Shown here piece after piece: positions 7,865 through 17,077 of a stretch of 64,000 bases of DNA; the stretch's first letter is position 1; each line of letters starts with the position of its first letter. Where the stretch lies: contig NZ_JBKBHX010000002.1 of NCBI RefSeq assembly GCF_046299575.1, positions 1 to 64,000 of the forward strand, in the 5' to 3' direction. The position numbers were made by a program, and so were the translations under genes. The DNA comes from Thermaurantimonas sp046299575. Lineage in GTDB: Bacteria; Bacteroidota; Bacteroidia; Flavobacteriales; Schleiferiaceae. The notes below the pieces were generated by a model. The model was not told where the DNA came from. It made no database searches and was given only the letters and a program-made list of their open reading frames with translations.

Positions 7865-9892
7865 ATGACTGAATTGGAGGCTTTGGCACGTATCGAAGAG
7901 CTTCGAGCCCAACTGCACCACCACAACTACTGCTACTACATCCTCGACAAGCCTGAAATCAGCGACCGCGAATTTGACCGGCTGATGAAAGAGCTCGAAA
8001 CACTTGAGGAGCAATACCCACAGTTTGCCGACGAAAACAGCCCTACCCGGCGCGTAGGCGGGGGAGTGCTCGAAGGCTTCGAAAATGCACCCCATCGCTA
8101 CCCGATGCTCTCGCTGGGTAATACCTACAGCGAAGGCGAGTTGCGCGACTATGTGGCACGTACCGAACGCATGGCCGGTGGTAAATGCCAGTTTGTATGC
8201 GAACTGAAGTACGACGGCACGGCCATCAGCTTACTCTACCGCGATGGCAGGCTCGTACAGGCCCTCACCCGTGGCGATGGTGCTGTGGGCGATGTGATTA
8301 CTGATAATGTGCGTACGATCCGCTCCATACCTCTAAGGCTTACCGGCGACTATCCGAAGGAATTCTACATTCGCGGTGAAGTATTTATGCCCCTTGAGGG
8401 TTTCAGGCGGCTTAATAAAGAGCGCCTGGAGCAGGGACTGGAGCCATTTGCCAATCCTCGCAACTGTGCCTCAGGTACACTTAAACTGCTCGATACCAGC
8501 GAAGTAGCACGCAGACCTCTGGATTCGTATATGTACTTCGTCATCGCTGATCCGCCCGTAGCCGCATCTCACTACGAATCCATGCTTAAGGCACGTCAGT
8601 GGGGGTTTAAGATTCCAGATCCGGAGAAGCGCATGGTACAATTGGCTGACAGCGTGGAGGAGATAATGGACTTTGTGCACTACTGGGATGCGGCTCGCCA
8701 CGATCTGCCTTTTGAGACCGACGGTATAGTCATCAAGGTAAACCAGTACCACCTACAAGAGGAGCTCGGCTACACGGCCAAGTCGCCGAGATGGGCCATT
8801 GCCTATAAGTTTAAGGCAGAGCAGGTGCGTACACGACTGCTCGACATTACTTACCAAGTAGGGCGAACAGGAGCCATTACACCCGTAGCCGAGCTCGAGC
8901 CGGTCTTCTTGGCAGGCACCACAGTAAAGCGCGCTTCCTTACACAATGCCGATCAAATTGCCCGACTTGACATACGCATTGGCGACTTTGTGTACGTGGA
9001 AAAGGGCGGGGAGATCATCCCAAAGGTGGTAGGAGTAGACCTTACGGCACGTGCTGCTGATTCGAAACCCCATCAGTACATCGCTCAATGTCCGGAGTGC
9101 GGCACTGACTTAATCCGTTTGCCAGGCGAGGCACTGCACTATTGCCCCAATCAGGAAGGTTGTCCGCCCCAGATCATCGGTAGGCTTGAGCACTTCGTAA
9201 GCCGAAAGGCAATGGACATAGAAGGCCTCGGTAGCGAAACAGTGGAACTGCTCTATCGGAATGGTTTAGTAGCCGACGTGGCCGATTTATATACCCTCAA
9301 AGACAAAAAAGACCAATTGCTTGCTCTCGAGCGCATGGCTGAAAAAAGTGTGACTAACTTGCTGGAAGGCATTGAGCGAAGCAAGCAGCAGCCCTTTGAG
9401 CGGCTGCTCTTCGCGCTGGGCATTCGCTACGTGGGTGAAACAGTGGCTAAAAAAGTGGCAAGGGCCGTTGGCAGCATCGATCGACTCATGACTGCCACTG
9501 TTGCCGAACTTATGGCCATTGACGAAGTAGGTGAAAAAATAGCAGAAAGCATCGCGGAGTACTTTTCAAAAGAAAAAAACCGCCAGCTCGTGGAGCGCCT
9601 GCGCACTGCAGGGCTGCAGATGGCTGTAACGGTTGAAGAAACAGAGCCAAAGTCTGATAAATTAAAGGGATTAACAGTGGTGATTTCTGGCGTCTTTCAT
9701 ACCATAAGCCGCGACGACCTGAAGGCACTGCTCGAAAGTCATGGGGCTAAGGTAGGCAGTGGAGTTACCGGAAAGACAGACCTGCTAATCGCCGGCGACA
9801 ACATGGGCCCAGCCAAGTTGCAGAAAGCTCAACAGCTCAATGTGCGCATCATGACAGAAAAGGAATTTTTTGCGTTTTTAGAATGCCACTGA
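7865..9892 (+). CDS. ligA: NAD-dependent DNA ligase
   Basis: 675 residues, the usual LigA length. It seals nicks in DNA using NAD+ during replication and repair. The adenylation motif is ELKYDGTA with the nucleophile at Lys115, the same position as in E. coli LigA. A four-cysteine zinc site follows (Cys409, Cys412, Cys427, Cys433), then helix-hairpin-helix motifs (FALGIRYVGETVAKKVA, IDEVGEKIAESI) and a C-terminal BRCT domain (LKGLTVVISGVF, GVTGKTDLLIAGDNMGPAKLQKAQ). The start at 7865 is preferred because the ATG at 7861 is out of frame and meets a stop after three codons. The gene stands alone, with its own candidate promoter at 7833 and a non-coding island upstream. Confidence 0.98.
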   Translation: MTELEALARIEELRAQLHHHNYCYYILDKPEISDREFDRLMKELETLEEQYPQFADENSPTRRVGGGVLEGFENAPHRYPMLSLGNTYSEGELRDYVARTERMAGGKCQFVCELKYDGTAISLLYRDGRLVQALTRGDGAVGDVITDNVRTIRSIPLRLTGDYPKEFYIRGEVFMPLEGFRRLNKERLEQGLEPFANPRNCASGTLKLLDTSEVARRPLDSYMYFVIADPPVAASHYESMLKARQWGFKIPDPEKRMVQLADSVEEIMDFVHYWDAARHDLPFETDGIVIKVNQYHLQEELGYTAKSPRWAIAYKFKAEQVRTRLLDITYQVGRTGAITPVAELEPVFLAGTTVKRASLHNADQIARLDIRIGDFVYVEKGGEIIPKVVGVDLTARAADSKPHQYIAQCPECGTDLIRLPGEALHYCPNQEGCPPQIIGRLEHFVSRKAMDIEGLGSETVELLYRNGLVADVADLYTLKDKKDQLLALERMAEKSVTNLLEGIERSKQQPFERLLFALGIRYVGETVAKKVARAVGSIDRLMTATVAELMAIDEVGEKIAESIAEYFSKEKNRQLVERLRTAGLQMAVTVEETEPKSDKLKGLTVVISGVFHTISRDDLKALLESHGAKVGSGVTGKTDLLIAGDNMGPAKLQKAQQLNVRIMTEKEFFAFLECH

Positions 9893-9936
9893 CGATTTTT
9901 ACCGTTCAGAATGCATTTTTAAAAAGAACAGAGAAC

Positions 9937-9975
9937 TTTTTTCCATCTCGGTAGTATTGAAAAGTGGTATCTTTA
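9937..9975 (+). promoter_or_regulatory. Candidate promoter for the paaA gene
   Basis: TATCTTTA (9968-9975) is one base off the -7 consensus TAnnTTTG, with a T-rich -33-like block at 9937-9942. It places transcription start about 20 bp before the ATG at 9999 and argues against the in-frame TTG at 9957 as the true start. Confidence 0.35.
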
Positions 9976-9998
9976 CATCGTTAAATTATTCATTTGAA

Positions 9999-10946
9999 AT
10001 GATTAAAGACGAAAATGAAATGCTGGAGCGCTTCCAGCAATATGTGGATGGAGAAAACAAAGTAGAGCCCAAAGACTGGATGCCCGAGGCCTATCGAAAG
10101 ACGCTGATCCGGCAAATCAGTCAGCACGCACATAGCGAAGTAGTAGGTATGCTTCCCGAGGCCAATTGGATAACACGTGCCCCTTCGCTACGGCGTAAGA
10201 TTACTCTGCTAGCCAAAGTTCAGGACGAGGCAGGACACGGTTTGTATCTCTATTCAGCGGTGGAGACCCTCGGCGTAAAGCGCGAAAAAACGATCGAAGA
10301 TCTTCTCAGCGGCAAAGCCAAATATTCCAGTATTTTCAACTATCCTACACTCACATGGGCCGATATCGGCGCCATAGGTTGGCTCGTCGATGGTGCTGCC
10401 ATTGCCAACCAGGTGATGCTGTGTCGCACAAGCTATGGCCCGTATGCCCGTGCAATGGTGCGCATCTGCAAGGAGGAGAGTTTCCATCAGCGCCAGGGAT
10501 ATGAAATAATGATGACCCTGGCCTTCGGCACACCAGAGCAGAAAGCGATGGCACAGGATGCACTGAACCGCTGGTGGTGGCCTGCACTGATGATGTTTGG
10601 CCCGTCTGATGACCACTCGCCAAACAGTGCCCTGTCAATGAAATGGAAAATCAAACGCAAATCAAACGACGAACTTCGTCAGGAGTTTATCGACAAGACT
10701 GTTCCACAGGCCGATTACCTTGGACTTACCATTCCAGATCCTCACTTGAAGTGGAACGAAGAGCGCGGTCATTATGACTTCGGCCCAATCGATTGGGAAG
10801 AATTTTACAATGTGATTTCAGGCAATGGACCGTGCAACAAGCAGCGACTCGATGCCCGTCGCAAGGCGCACGAAGAGGGCCGTTGGGTTAGGGAGGCTGC
10901 TGCAGCCTTCGCCCGTAAGCGCGCTATGGAATTGCAGGAAGCGTAA
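9999..10946 (+). CDS. paaA: 1,2-phenylacetyl-CoA epoxidase subunit PaaA
   Basis: 315 residues from the ATG at 9999; an in-frame TTG at 9957 would add 14 residues but overlaps the likely promoter. PaaA is the catalytic subunit of the PaaABCDE monooxygenase that epoxidises phenylacetyl-CoA in aerobic phenylacetate breakdown. Diiron ligands are visible in two E-x-x-H motifs, DEAGHG and EESFHQRQG, and the strings ISQHAHSEVVGMLPEANW and DYLGLTIPDP are typical of the family. Length matches the family. Unusually, none of paaB, paaC, paaD or paaE lies next to it: the neighbours are ligA and a convergent recG. Either the other subunits are elsewhere on the chromosome or the protein has another diiron role. 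Confidence 0.9.
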   Translation: MIKDENEMLERFQQYVDGENKVEPKDWMPEAYRKTLIRQISQHAHSEVVGMLPEANWITRAPSLRRKITLLAKVQDEAGHGLYLYSAVETLGVKREKTIEDLLSGKAKYSSIFNYPTLTWADIGAIGWLVDGAAIANQVMLCRTSYGPYARAMVRICKEESFHQRQGYEIMMTLAFGTPEQKAMAQDALNRWWWPALMMFGPSDDHSPNSALSMKWKIKRKSNDELRQEFIDKTVPQADYLGLTIPDPHLKWNEERGHYDFGPIDWEEFYNVISGNGPCNKQRLDARRKAHEEGRWVREAAAAFARKRAMELQEA

Positions 10947-10972
10947 TTTTAATAGTAAAATCCACTTCAATT

Positions 10973-11000
10973 CCCGACTCCACGAGGGTCGGGTTTTTTT
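10973..11000 (+). terminator. Intrinsic terminator after paaA
   Basis: CCCGAC (10973-10978) pairs with GTCGGG (10988-10993) and is followed by a run of seven T (10994-11000). It lies between the convergent ends of paaA and recG. Confidence 0.8.
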
Positions 11001-11015
11001 ATTTGTAAAAATTCT

Positions 11016-13124
11016 TCAACTAATCTTCGCATACGAAGCGCTGGAGGCGTACAAGTGCTGGTAGTAGAGCAGAGAAGGGCGGTGTTCTGGTTTGGTGAGT
11101 TTTGGATCGTCTTTGTAAAGAGATAAAGCTGCATCGCGGGTTACTTGTACTAAGTGTTGATCGGTGGCCAGATTGGCGATTTTCATATTGACCAAGCCAC
11201 TTTGCCGGGTGCCCATAATGTCTCCTGGGCCACGCAATTGAAGGTCAATTTCGGCAATTTCAAATCCGTCGTTGGTACGGCACATAGTTTCGATGCGCAC
11301 TTTAGCATCCGATGAAAGCTTGTTGCCCGTTACCAAGATGCAATACGATTTTTCAGCGCCCCGGCCTACCCGTCCGCGTAACTGATGCAACTGTGATAGG
11401 CCAAAGCGTTCAGCATTTTCAATCACCATCACCGTAGCGTTTGGCACGTTTACACCCACTTCGATCACTGTGGTAGCCACCATGATGTTTGAAATACCCT
11501 TTACAAACCGCTCCATCTCATGGGCTTTGTCTTCGGGACTCATGCGGCCATGTACCACGCTGAACTGGTAATCGGGCAGCGGAAATGCCCGCTGAAGGTT
11601 TTCAATGCCTTGCTCAAGTGCCAGAAGATCAAGTTTTTCTGACTCTTCAATGAGCGGATATACCACGTATATCTGCCTTCCTTTGGCAATTTCGCTTTTC
11701 ATAAATCCGAAGAGTCTGAGCCTGTGTGCTTCGGTCACATGATAGGTGGCCACGGGCTTACGGCCCGGTGGCAATTCGTCGATCACCGACACTTCCAGAT
11801 CGCCGTATAAGGTCATAGCCAGGGTACGCGGTATTGGCGTGGCGGTCATTACCAAAATGTGTGGTGGCTGAGTGTTCTTTTTCCAAAGTTTGCCTCGTTG
11901 TTCTACTCCAAAGCGATGTTGCTCGTCGATCACGGCCAATCCGAGGTTATTAAAAGAGACTGTATCTTCGATCAGCGCATGTGTACCGATGAGAATGTGC
12001 AGTGAACCATCTTCAAGCATCCGATGAATCTCACGGCGCTCAGCTGTTTTAGTACTTCCTGTGAGAAGTTTTACATTCACAGGTAGGCCAAATAGCATCT
12101 CGCTTATGGTCTGGTAGTGTTGTTGGGCGAGAATTTCAGTAGGAGCCATCATACACGCCTGGAAGCCAGCATCTACGGCCATCAGCATGGCTTGAAGGGC
12201 TACAAGGGTCTTGCCACTGCCTACATCGCCCTGTAAGAGGCGGTTCATTTGCTTGCCACTGGTCACATCAGCCCGAATTTCTCGCAAAACCCTGATCTGC
12301 GCATTTGTGAGCTTGTAGGGTAGCTTTTGGTGGTAAAAAGTGCGTAAATGATTGTGTATTTCCCTGAAAATAAAGCCTTTGTTGTTTTGGCTTACAAGCA
12401 TTTTTTGCCACACGACTGAAATTTGAATAAAAAACAGCTCTTCGAATTTCAGTCTTTTGCGGGCTTTTTGAAGTTGCTCTTCGCTTTGAGGAAAGTGTAT
12501 GTATAAGAAAGCTTCTTCGCGCGAAATCAATTGGTGACCTTCAACGACCTTAAGGGGTAGTACCTCCTGCCATTTGCCCTTTATTAGTTCAAGGGCATTT
12601 TGTATAATCTTGGAAATTCCTTTAGAATGTAAACCTACGGCGGTGAGTTTCTCGGTGGTGGAATAGACGGGCTGCAGTACGGAGGCTACTTGCTGCTCAG
12701 CATTTGACTTCTCTTCGAGCTCAGGATGTATAAAGCTGAACGTGCCATTGAAATAGTTGGGTCTGCCAAAGAGAACGTAGGTTTTATCGAGTTTGATGTA
12801 GTCTTTTATCAACTTAAAACCTTGAAACCATGTGACTTCTACTGATCCGGTATCGTCGTAAAACAAACCTGTAAGAATGCGTCTGCCGTTTTTGGTTTTT
12901 GACTCTTGAATAGACTTGAATTTTCCAATAAGTTGAATGTCAACTTCAGTAGTTTTGATGTCAGAAATTGTATGAAAAGTCGTGCGATCGACATATCGGA
13001 AAGGAAAGTGGTGCAATAAGTCGTCGAGGGTATGTATGTTCAGTTCTTTGCGCAGCAGTTCACCCCTTTTTGGGCCAACGCCTTTGATGTATTCGATAGG
13101 AGTATGTGCTAATTCAAAATTCAA
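11016..13124 (-). CDS. recG: ATP-dependent DNA helicase RecG
   Basis: 702 residues, the usual length. RecG remodels stalled replication forks and Holliday junctions. An N-terminal wedge/OB region (TPIEYIKGVGPKRGELL) precedes the helicase core: Walker A GDVGSGKT near residue 300, the RecG-type DEQHRFGVEQR box, MTATPIPRTLAMT, and the C-terminal LRGRVGRG motif. The start is a TTG (13122-13124): upstream in frame there is only TCT TTT before a stop, and the next methionine would cut into the conserved N terminus. A perfect 20-bp palindrome sits 5 bp upstream of that start. It is convergent with paaA. Confidence 0.97.
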   Translation of the reverse strand: MNFELAHTPIEYIKGVGPKRGELLRKELNIHTLDDLLHHFPFRYVDRTTFHTISDIKTTEVDIQLIGKFKSIQESKTKNGRRILTGLFYDDTGSVEVTWFQGFKLIKDYIKLDKTYVLFGRPNYFNGTFSFIHPELEEKSNAEQQVASVLQPVYSTTEKLTAVGLHSKGISKIIQNALELIKGKWQEVLPLKVVEGHQLISREEAFLYIHFPQSEEQLQKARKRLKFEELFFIQISVVWQKMLVSQNNKGFIFREIHNHLRTFYHQKLPYKLTNAQIRVLREIRADVTSGKQMNRLLQGDVGSGKTLVALQAMLMAVDAGFQACMMAPTEILAQQHYQTISEMLFGLPVNVKLLTGSTKTAERREIHRMLEDGSLHILIGTHALIEDTVSFNNLGLAVIDEQHRFGVEQRGKLWKKNTQPPHILVMTATPIPRTLAMTLYGDLEVSVIDELPPGRKPVATYHVTEAHRLRLFGFMKSEIAKGRQIYVVYPLIEESEKLDLLALEQGIENLQRAFPLPDYQFSVVHGRMSPEDKAHEMERFVKGISNIMVATTVIEVGVNVPNATVMVIENAERFGLSQLHQLRGRVGRGAEKSYCILVTGNKLSSDAKVRIETMCRTNDGFEIAEIDLQLRGPGDIMGTRQSGLVNMKIANLATDQHLVQVTRDAALSLYKDDPKLTKPEHRPSLLYYQHLYASSASYAKIS

Positions 13125-13129
13125 AAAAG

Positions 13130-13149
13130 ATCATTTTTGCAAAAATGAT
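13130..13149. promoter_or_regulatory. Perfect 20-bp palindrome between recG and the acyltransferase gene
   Basis: ATCATTTTTGCAAAAATGAT reads the same on both strands with no loop. On the minus strand it contains CATTTTTG, one base from the -7 consensus TAnnTTTG, a few bases before the recG TTG start. It may be an operator overlapping the recG promoter. Confidence 0.5.
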
Positions 13150-13249
13150 TAAGATGTACAGAAATTTGAAAGTTACCAACCATCTAATTTGGCATAGGGC
13201 CAACAAATTCTCTTAAATTTTTTATTTTCACCAAAATTTCTTGGAAGCA

Positions 13250-13807
13250 ATGAGGTATTTATTGGCATCTTTTTTCTTTAGACTATTTGGATGGAAACTA
13301 CAGGTAATCGATCTATCGATGATTCCCGGCACAGTGATGGTAGCAGCGCCACATACATCTAATTGGGATTTTCCAATAGCACTTTTTGCTTTCTGGAAGA
13401 TGCGAATTCCATTTAAGTACTTCATTAAGGACAGTTACACCAAGTCGCCCCTGGGCTGGTTTTTCAAGTGGACCGGGGCTATTGGCGTAGATCGCAGCAG
13501 ATTGAAAAACAATCTCGTGGAATATGCGGCCGAACTACTGAAGAAAAATCCAAAAATGGTGATATTGGTGCCTGCTGAAGGAACGCGAAAGCGTGTTGAT
13601 CGCTGGAAAACAGGATTTTATCACATAGCCATGAAGGCAGGTGTCAACATCACTCTCGGCTTTGCCGATTATGAGAAAAAAACTGCCGGGGTATTGGGTG
13701 TGCTAAAGCCCAGTGGGGTTTTTGAAAAGGACATGTCAAAAATTCAGGAACAGTACAAAAACATAAAAGGCAAGTATCCGGAGCTATACAACGAGAAAAT
13801 TTTTTAA
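13250..13807 (+). CDS. 1-acyl-glycerol-3-phosphate acyltransferase-like (PlsC family)
   Basis: 185 residues from the ATG at 13250; a TTG three codons earlier is the alternative. The PlsC catalytic motif H-x4-D is present as HTSNWDF, followed by a positively charged substrate segment (FKYFIKDSYTKSPLGW, GAIGVDRSR) and the EGT motif (VPAEGTRKR). Such enzymes transfer a fatty acyl group to lysophosphatidate or a related lipid at the inner membrane. Short single-domain versions of this kind are common in Bacteroidota and their exact acceptor is usually unknown. The mscS-like gene follows after 51 bp on the same strand. Confidence 0.8.
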   Translation: MRYLLASFFFRLFGWKLQVIDLSMIPGTVMVAAPHTSNWDFPIALFAFWKMRIPFKYFIKDSYTKSPLGWFFKWTGAIGVDRSRLKNNLVEYAAELLKKNPKMVILVPAEGTRKRVDRWKTGFYHIAMKAGVNITLGFADYEKKTAGVLGVLKPSGVFEKDMSKIQEQYKNIKGKYPELYNEKIF

Positions 13808-13858
13808 TTTTTTGGTTCTTGTTTACAATCTTTAAAATTTTTGTCATCAATAAATCGT

Positions 13859-14704
13859 ATGTCTATGGAAGAAATCACAAACATCTCGTCACTTAAACAA
13901 AATCTTGAACTCAATAAATACATACAATTAGCCGTGGAATACGGCTTGATCCTGTTAAAGGCGCTTGTCGTACTCATCATTGGTCTATGGTTGGTTAAGC
14001 GACTGGTAAAGACCGTTGAGCGGATCATGATACGCTCCAGTGTCGATGAAACTCTTCGCCCGTTTTTACTTACCATTATCGACATTGTCTTGAAGGTTGC
14101 GCTTTTCATCGCAGTTGTTGGAATTTTGGGTATTCAGACCACCTCTTTTGTAGCAGTGCTTGGTGCGGCTGGTCTGGCTGTGGGTCTGGCCTTGCAGGGA
14201 AGTTTGTCGAATTTAGCTGGAGGGGTAATCATTCTTTTGCTAAAACCTTTTAAAGTGGGGGAAGTGATTGATGCACTCGGCTTTGCTGGAACAGTAAAGG
14301 AAATTCAAATATTTCATACGATACTCCACACCTTCGATAATCGCCGGATCGTAATACCCAACGGGCAATTGGCTAATTCGAGTCTGACCAACATAACACG
14401 TAATCCTATCCGTCGGCTTGACCTTGAAGTTTCTGTTGCCTATGGCAGTGATATTGATTTTGTAAAGCAAACCATCACAGAGATAATCAAAAGTGATGAA
14501 CGCTTTCACAATGAGCCTGATCCGTTGGTCAGGTTACTTCGTATGGCCGACAGCGCTATCGTATTTATTATTCGCGTTTGGGTTGATACGGACAAATATT
14601 GGCCTGCGTATTTTGATTTATTGGAAAACTTGTATAAAGAATTCTATCGCCGGGGAATTTCGATTCCATTTCCGCAGCTCGATGTGCACATTCAGCAGAA
14701 ATAA
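13859..14704 (+). CDS. Small-conductance mechanosensitive ion channel (MscS family)
   Basis: 281 residues from the ATG at 13859; an in-frame TTG at 13841 is less likely. Three membrane segments precede the characteristic glycine/alanine-rich pore helix (VLGAAGLAVGLALQGSLSNL) and the beta domain (KPFKVGEVI, HTFDNRRIVIPNG). MscS channels sit in the inner membrane and release solutes on hypo-osmotic shock. Length fits the minimal MscS class, close to E. coli MscS. The stop codon abuts a perfect palindromic terminator shared with the convergent rpmE. Confidence 0.92.
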   Translation: MSMEEITNISSLKQNLELNKYIQLAVEYGLILLKALVVLIIGLWLVKRLVKTVERIMIRSSVDETLRPFLLTIIDIVLKVALFIAVVGILGIQTTSFVAVLGAAGLAVGLALQGSLSNLAGGVIILLLKPFKVGEVIDALGFAGTVKEIQIFHTILHTFDNRRIVIPNGQLANSSLTNITRNPIRRLDLEVSVAYGSDIDFVKQTITEIIKSDERFHNEPDPLVRLLRMADSAIVFIIRVWVDTDKYWPAYFDLLENLYKEFYRRGISIPFPQLDVHIQQK

Positions 14705-14728
14705 AAAAGGGGGCTTAAGCCCCCTTTT
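14705..14728. terminator. Bidirectional intrinsic terminator between mscS-like gene and rpmE
   Basis: A perfect 24-bp palindrome: AAAAGGGGGC pairs with GCCCCCTTTT around a central TTAA. The A tract on one side and T tract on the other let it act in both directions between the convergent genes. Confidence 0.9.
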
Positions 14729-14743
14729 GTAAAAGTAAAGTTC

Positions 14744-14995
14744 TTATTTTTGAAATTTTGCGTACTTATTGCGAAACTTATCTACACGACCTGTGGTATC
14801 TACGATCTTCATCTTTCCTGTGAAGTAAGGGTGAGAAAACGAAGAAATTTCCATCTTCACCAAGGGATATTCTACGCCGTCAATGGTAATTGTATCTTTA
14901 GTTTCAGCACAGCTCTTAGTGATCACATAGTCACCAGTGCCCATATCTTTCATCACCACTGTACGGTAATTTTTCGGATGAATATTTTCTTTCAT
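14744..14995 (-). CDS. rpmE2: 50S ribosomal protein L31, type B
   Basis: 83 residues from the ATG whose complement is at 14993-14995. The start MKENIHPKNYR is the conserved L31 N terminus; an upstream extension of the open frame is not part of the protein. The conserved segment EISSFSHPYFTGKMKIVDTTGRVDKF identifies the type B paralogue. Only one cysteine is present, so it is the zinc-free form. L31 is part of the bridge between the large and small ribosomal subunits. A good promoter lies at 15033-15064. Confidence 0.95.
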   Translation of the reverse strand: MKENIHPKNYRTVVMKDMGTGDYVITKSCAETKDTITIDGVEYPLVKMEISSFSHPYFTGKMKIVDTTGRVDKFRNKYAKFQK

Positions 14996-15032
14996 TTTTA
15001 TGTCGATTAAAAAGCTTTTAGAAAATGGCCTG

Positions 15033-15064
15033 CAAAAGTAGGCAAATCGCTTGTTATTTTGCAA
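15033..15064 (-). promoter_or_regulatory. Promoter of rpmE2
   Basis: On the minus strand TACTTTTG (15040-15033) matches the -7 consensus TAnnTTTG exactly, and a -33-like TTG (15064-15062) lies 21 bp upstream. Transcription should start about 30 bp before the rpmE2 ATG. Confidence 0.65.
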
Positions 15065-15081
15065 CTGATTTTCTGAACTAA

Positions 15082-16572
15082 ATGATTCGTCTAAGAGCTT
15101 TAACACTTTTTACACTTTCGTTGCTTGTCATCACACTTCTGTCTTGTCGAAAAGAATTTGAATTTACATCTACACGACTTGATTTGCGATTTTCGGCCGA
15201 TACTTTATATCTCGATACAGTTTTTACCGGATTAAATTCCTCTACGCGAATACTGAAGGTTTTCAACACCTCGAACGAAGGTATACGCATCGAATCTGTC
15301 GCACTGGCACGTGGTGAGCAGTCATGGTACCGGCTGAATGTCAATGGCATTAGCGGCCGAAGTGTCGAAAATGTAGAAATCGGTCCTCGCGACAGCATTT
15401 ACATATTTGTAGAAATCACGCCACTGTCTAACAGCCTTGAGCTTTTATATGTAGATAGCATTGAGTTTCGGTCAGGAGGCAGGGTGCGCCATGTGCACCT
15501 GGTCAGTCTTGTTAACGATGCTTATTTTCACTTTCCGAACAGATACATTCCAGGCCTTGGCATTCCCTACTCTGTGGCTCCTTGCAACACAACTTTGCCA
15601 AATGACAAGCCACATGTTATCTATGGGTATTGGGTGGTAGATAGTCTTTGTACACTTACCATACTACCCGGCACTAAATTGCATTTTCACTCCGGAAGCG
15701 GAATTTGGGTGTATAATGGTGGAACGTTGCTCGTTGATCCACAGAATACAGGTTCGTATGAAAATCCCGTTATTTTTCAAGGCGACCGACTAGAGCCCTT
15801 CTACAAAGAAATTCCCGGGCAATGGGGTGGAGCTTTGGGGGGAATTTTCTTAATGGGAGGCAGTAAAAACAACGTGATTCAAAATGCTTTGATTAAAAAT
15901 GGCACTATTGGCATTGTGCTCGACAGCCTTGATTCGCCCAATTCAAATACTTTTATTAAAAACACGAGGATTTTTAATTTCTCTCGGGTAGGCATACTTG
16001 GAGGGTTTGGCAGTGCTGAAATTCAAAGTACAGTGGTGGCAAACTGTGGATTGTATTGCTTTTATGCCCTGGGCGGTCGCTACAGTTTTACATTTACCAC
16101 CTTTGCCAATTATTGGAATCAAAGTGCACGTGGAACCCCAGCTGTAGCCATCACCAACTTTTTTGAAGACCCCGATCGGCGCATTCAGGTGCGCGATATT
16201 CTTAAGGCAGATTTTTCGAGCTGTATTATATATGGTGCAAACAATCAAGAGCTTGGACTGTACAGAGCTCCAGCATCGAGCAATGGGACGTTTTCATATT
16301 TTTTCAGAAATTCTCTGATCAAAGTGGATAATGACTCAACAAAGAGGGGATTTGATATTTCCAATCCCTTGTTTTTCCAAGATTGTAAGTTTAATCTCAA
16401 TCCGAGATTTAGAGATATTCCGAGCAACAACTACTCGATTGATTCAATTAGCCCTGTCATTGATCAAGCTTTTTTCAACGATGCCATTGCCATACCTTTG
16501 GATATACGAGGTCGATTTCGCTCTAATGGAGGACTGCCCGACATTGGAGCCTATGAATACTATCAACAGTAA
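15082..16572 (+). CDS. Exported lipoprotein with beta-helix and choice-of-anchor Q-like C terminus
   Basis: 496 residues. The signal peptide ends in a lipobox (ITLLSC, Cys22), so this is a lipoprotein. An Ig-like N-terminal domain (FSADTLYLDTVFTGLNSSTRILKVFNTS) is followed by a right-handed parallel beta-helix (GGTLLVD, PVIFQGD, NNVIQNALIKNGTIGIVLDS) and ends in SPVIDQAFFNDAIAIPLDIRG...DIGAYEY, the pattern annotated elsewhere as choice-of-anchor Q. Beta-helix proteins often bind or cleave polysaccharides, but no catalytic residues are evident. The nfeD-like gene follows after 12 bp, so they may share a transcript. Function unknown. Confidence 0.75.
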   Translation: MIRLRALTLFTLSLLVITLLSCRKEFEFTSTRLDLRFSADTLYLDTVFTGLNSSTRILKVFNTSNEGIRIESVALARGEQSWYRLNVNGISGRSVENVEIGPRDSIYIFVEITPLSNSLELLYVDSIEFRSGGRVRHVHLVSLVNDAYFHFPNRYIPGLGIPYSVAPCNTTLPNDKPHVIYGYWVVDSLCTLTILPGTKLHFHSGSGIWVYNGGTLLVDPQNTGSYENPVIFQGDRLEPFYKEIPGQWGGALGGIFLMGGSKNNVIQNALIKNGTIGIVLDSLDSPNSNTFIKNTRIFNFSRVGILGGFGSAEIQSTVVANCGLYCFYALGGRYSFTFTTFANYWNQSARGTPAVAITNFFEDPDRRIQVRDILKADFSSCIIYGANNQELGLYRAPASSNGTFSYFFRNSLIKVDNDSTKRGFDISNPLFFQDCKFNLNPRFRDIPSNNYSIDSISPVIDQAFFNDAIAIPLDIRGRFRSNGGLPDIGAYEYYQQ

Positions 16573-16584
16573 AAATTTTGAAGT

Positions 16585-17025
16585 ATGGATTACATCACTG
16601 GCACACAATGGTGGATTATCGCAGGCATTTTGCTACTGATTCTTGAAATTTTTACGCCTGCTTTTTTTGCAGCAGCATTGGCTGTAGGATGCTTTATTAC
16701 GGCGGTCTTTTCTTATTTAGGAACTCCTACTGAAATCAGTTGGTTGATTTTTTCTGCAGTTTCAATCATCACAGTTATTTATCTGCGACCATTAGCGAAG
16801 AAAATGTACAATGGCAAGCAGTTGAAAACCAATGCAGAGGCTATGATTGGTCGCACAGCTGTGGCCGAAACAGACATCAATACCGTTCAACCCGAAGGTT
16901 ATGTAAAACTCGATGGCGTAAGTTGGAAGGCTGTTTTGGCTGACTCTTCAACATCTGTATTCAAGGGAGATCACGTCAAAATTGTAGGATACGAAAGCAT
17001 CGTGTTAAAAGTGAAAAAAGTGTGA
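16585..17025 (+). CDS. NfeD family integral membrane protein
   Basis: 146 residues. Two to three N-terminal membrane helices (WWIIAGILLLILEIFTPAF, AALAVGCFITAVFSYLG, WLIFSAVSIITVIYLRPLA) are followed by a small OB-fold domain (MIGRTAVAETDINTVQPEGYVKLDGVSWKAV, DHVKIVGYESIVLKVKK). NfeD proteins are membrane partners of SPFH/stomatin or ClpP-class proteases and act in membrane quality control; no such partner is adjacent here. It lies between the beta-helix lipoprotein and topA, and the 77-bp gap to topA holds a palindrome. Confidence 0.85.
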   Translation: MDYITGTQWWIIAGILLLILEIFTPAFFAAALAVGCFITAVFSYLGTPTEISWLIFSAVSIITVIYLRPLAKKMYNGKQLKTNAEAMIGRTAVAETDINTVQPEGYVKLDGVSWKAVLADSSTSVFKGDHVKIVGYESIVLKVKKV

Positions 17026-17077
17026 TTAAGGCGAATATTCTATCAGTAATCCTTTGGTTTAGATGGTGTAGTTGAAC

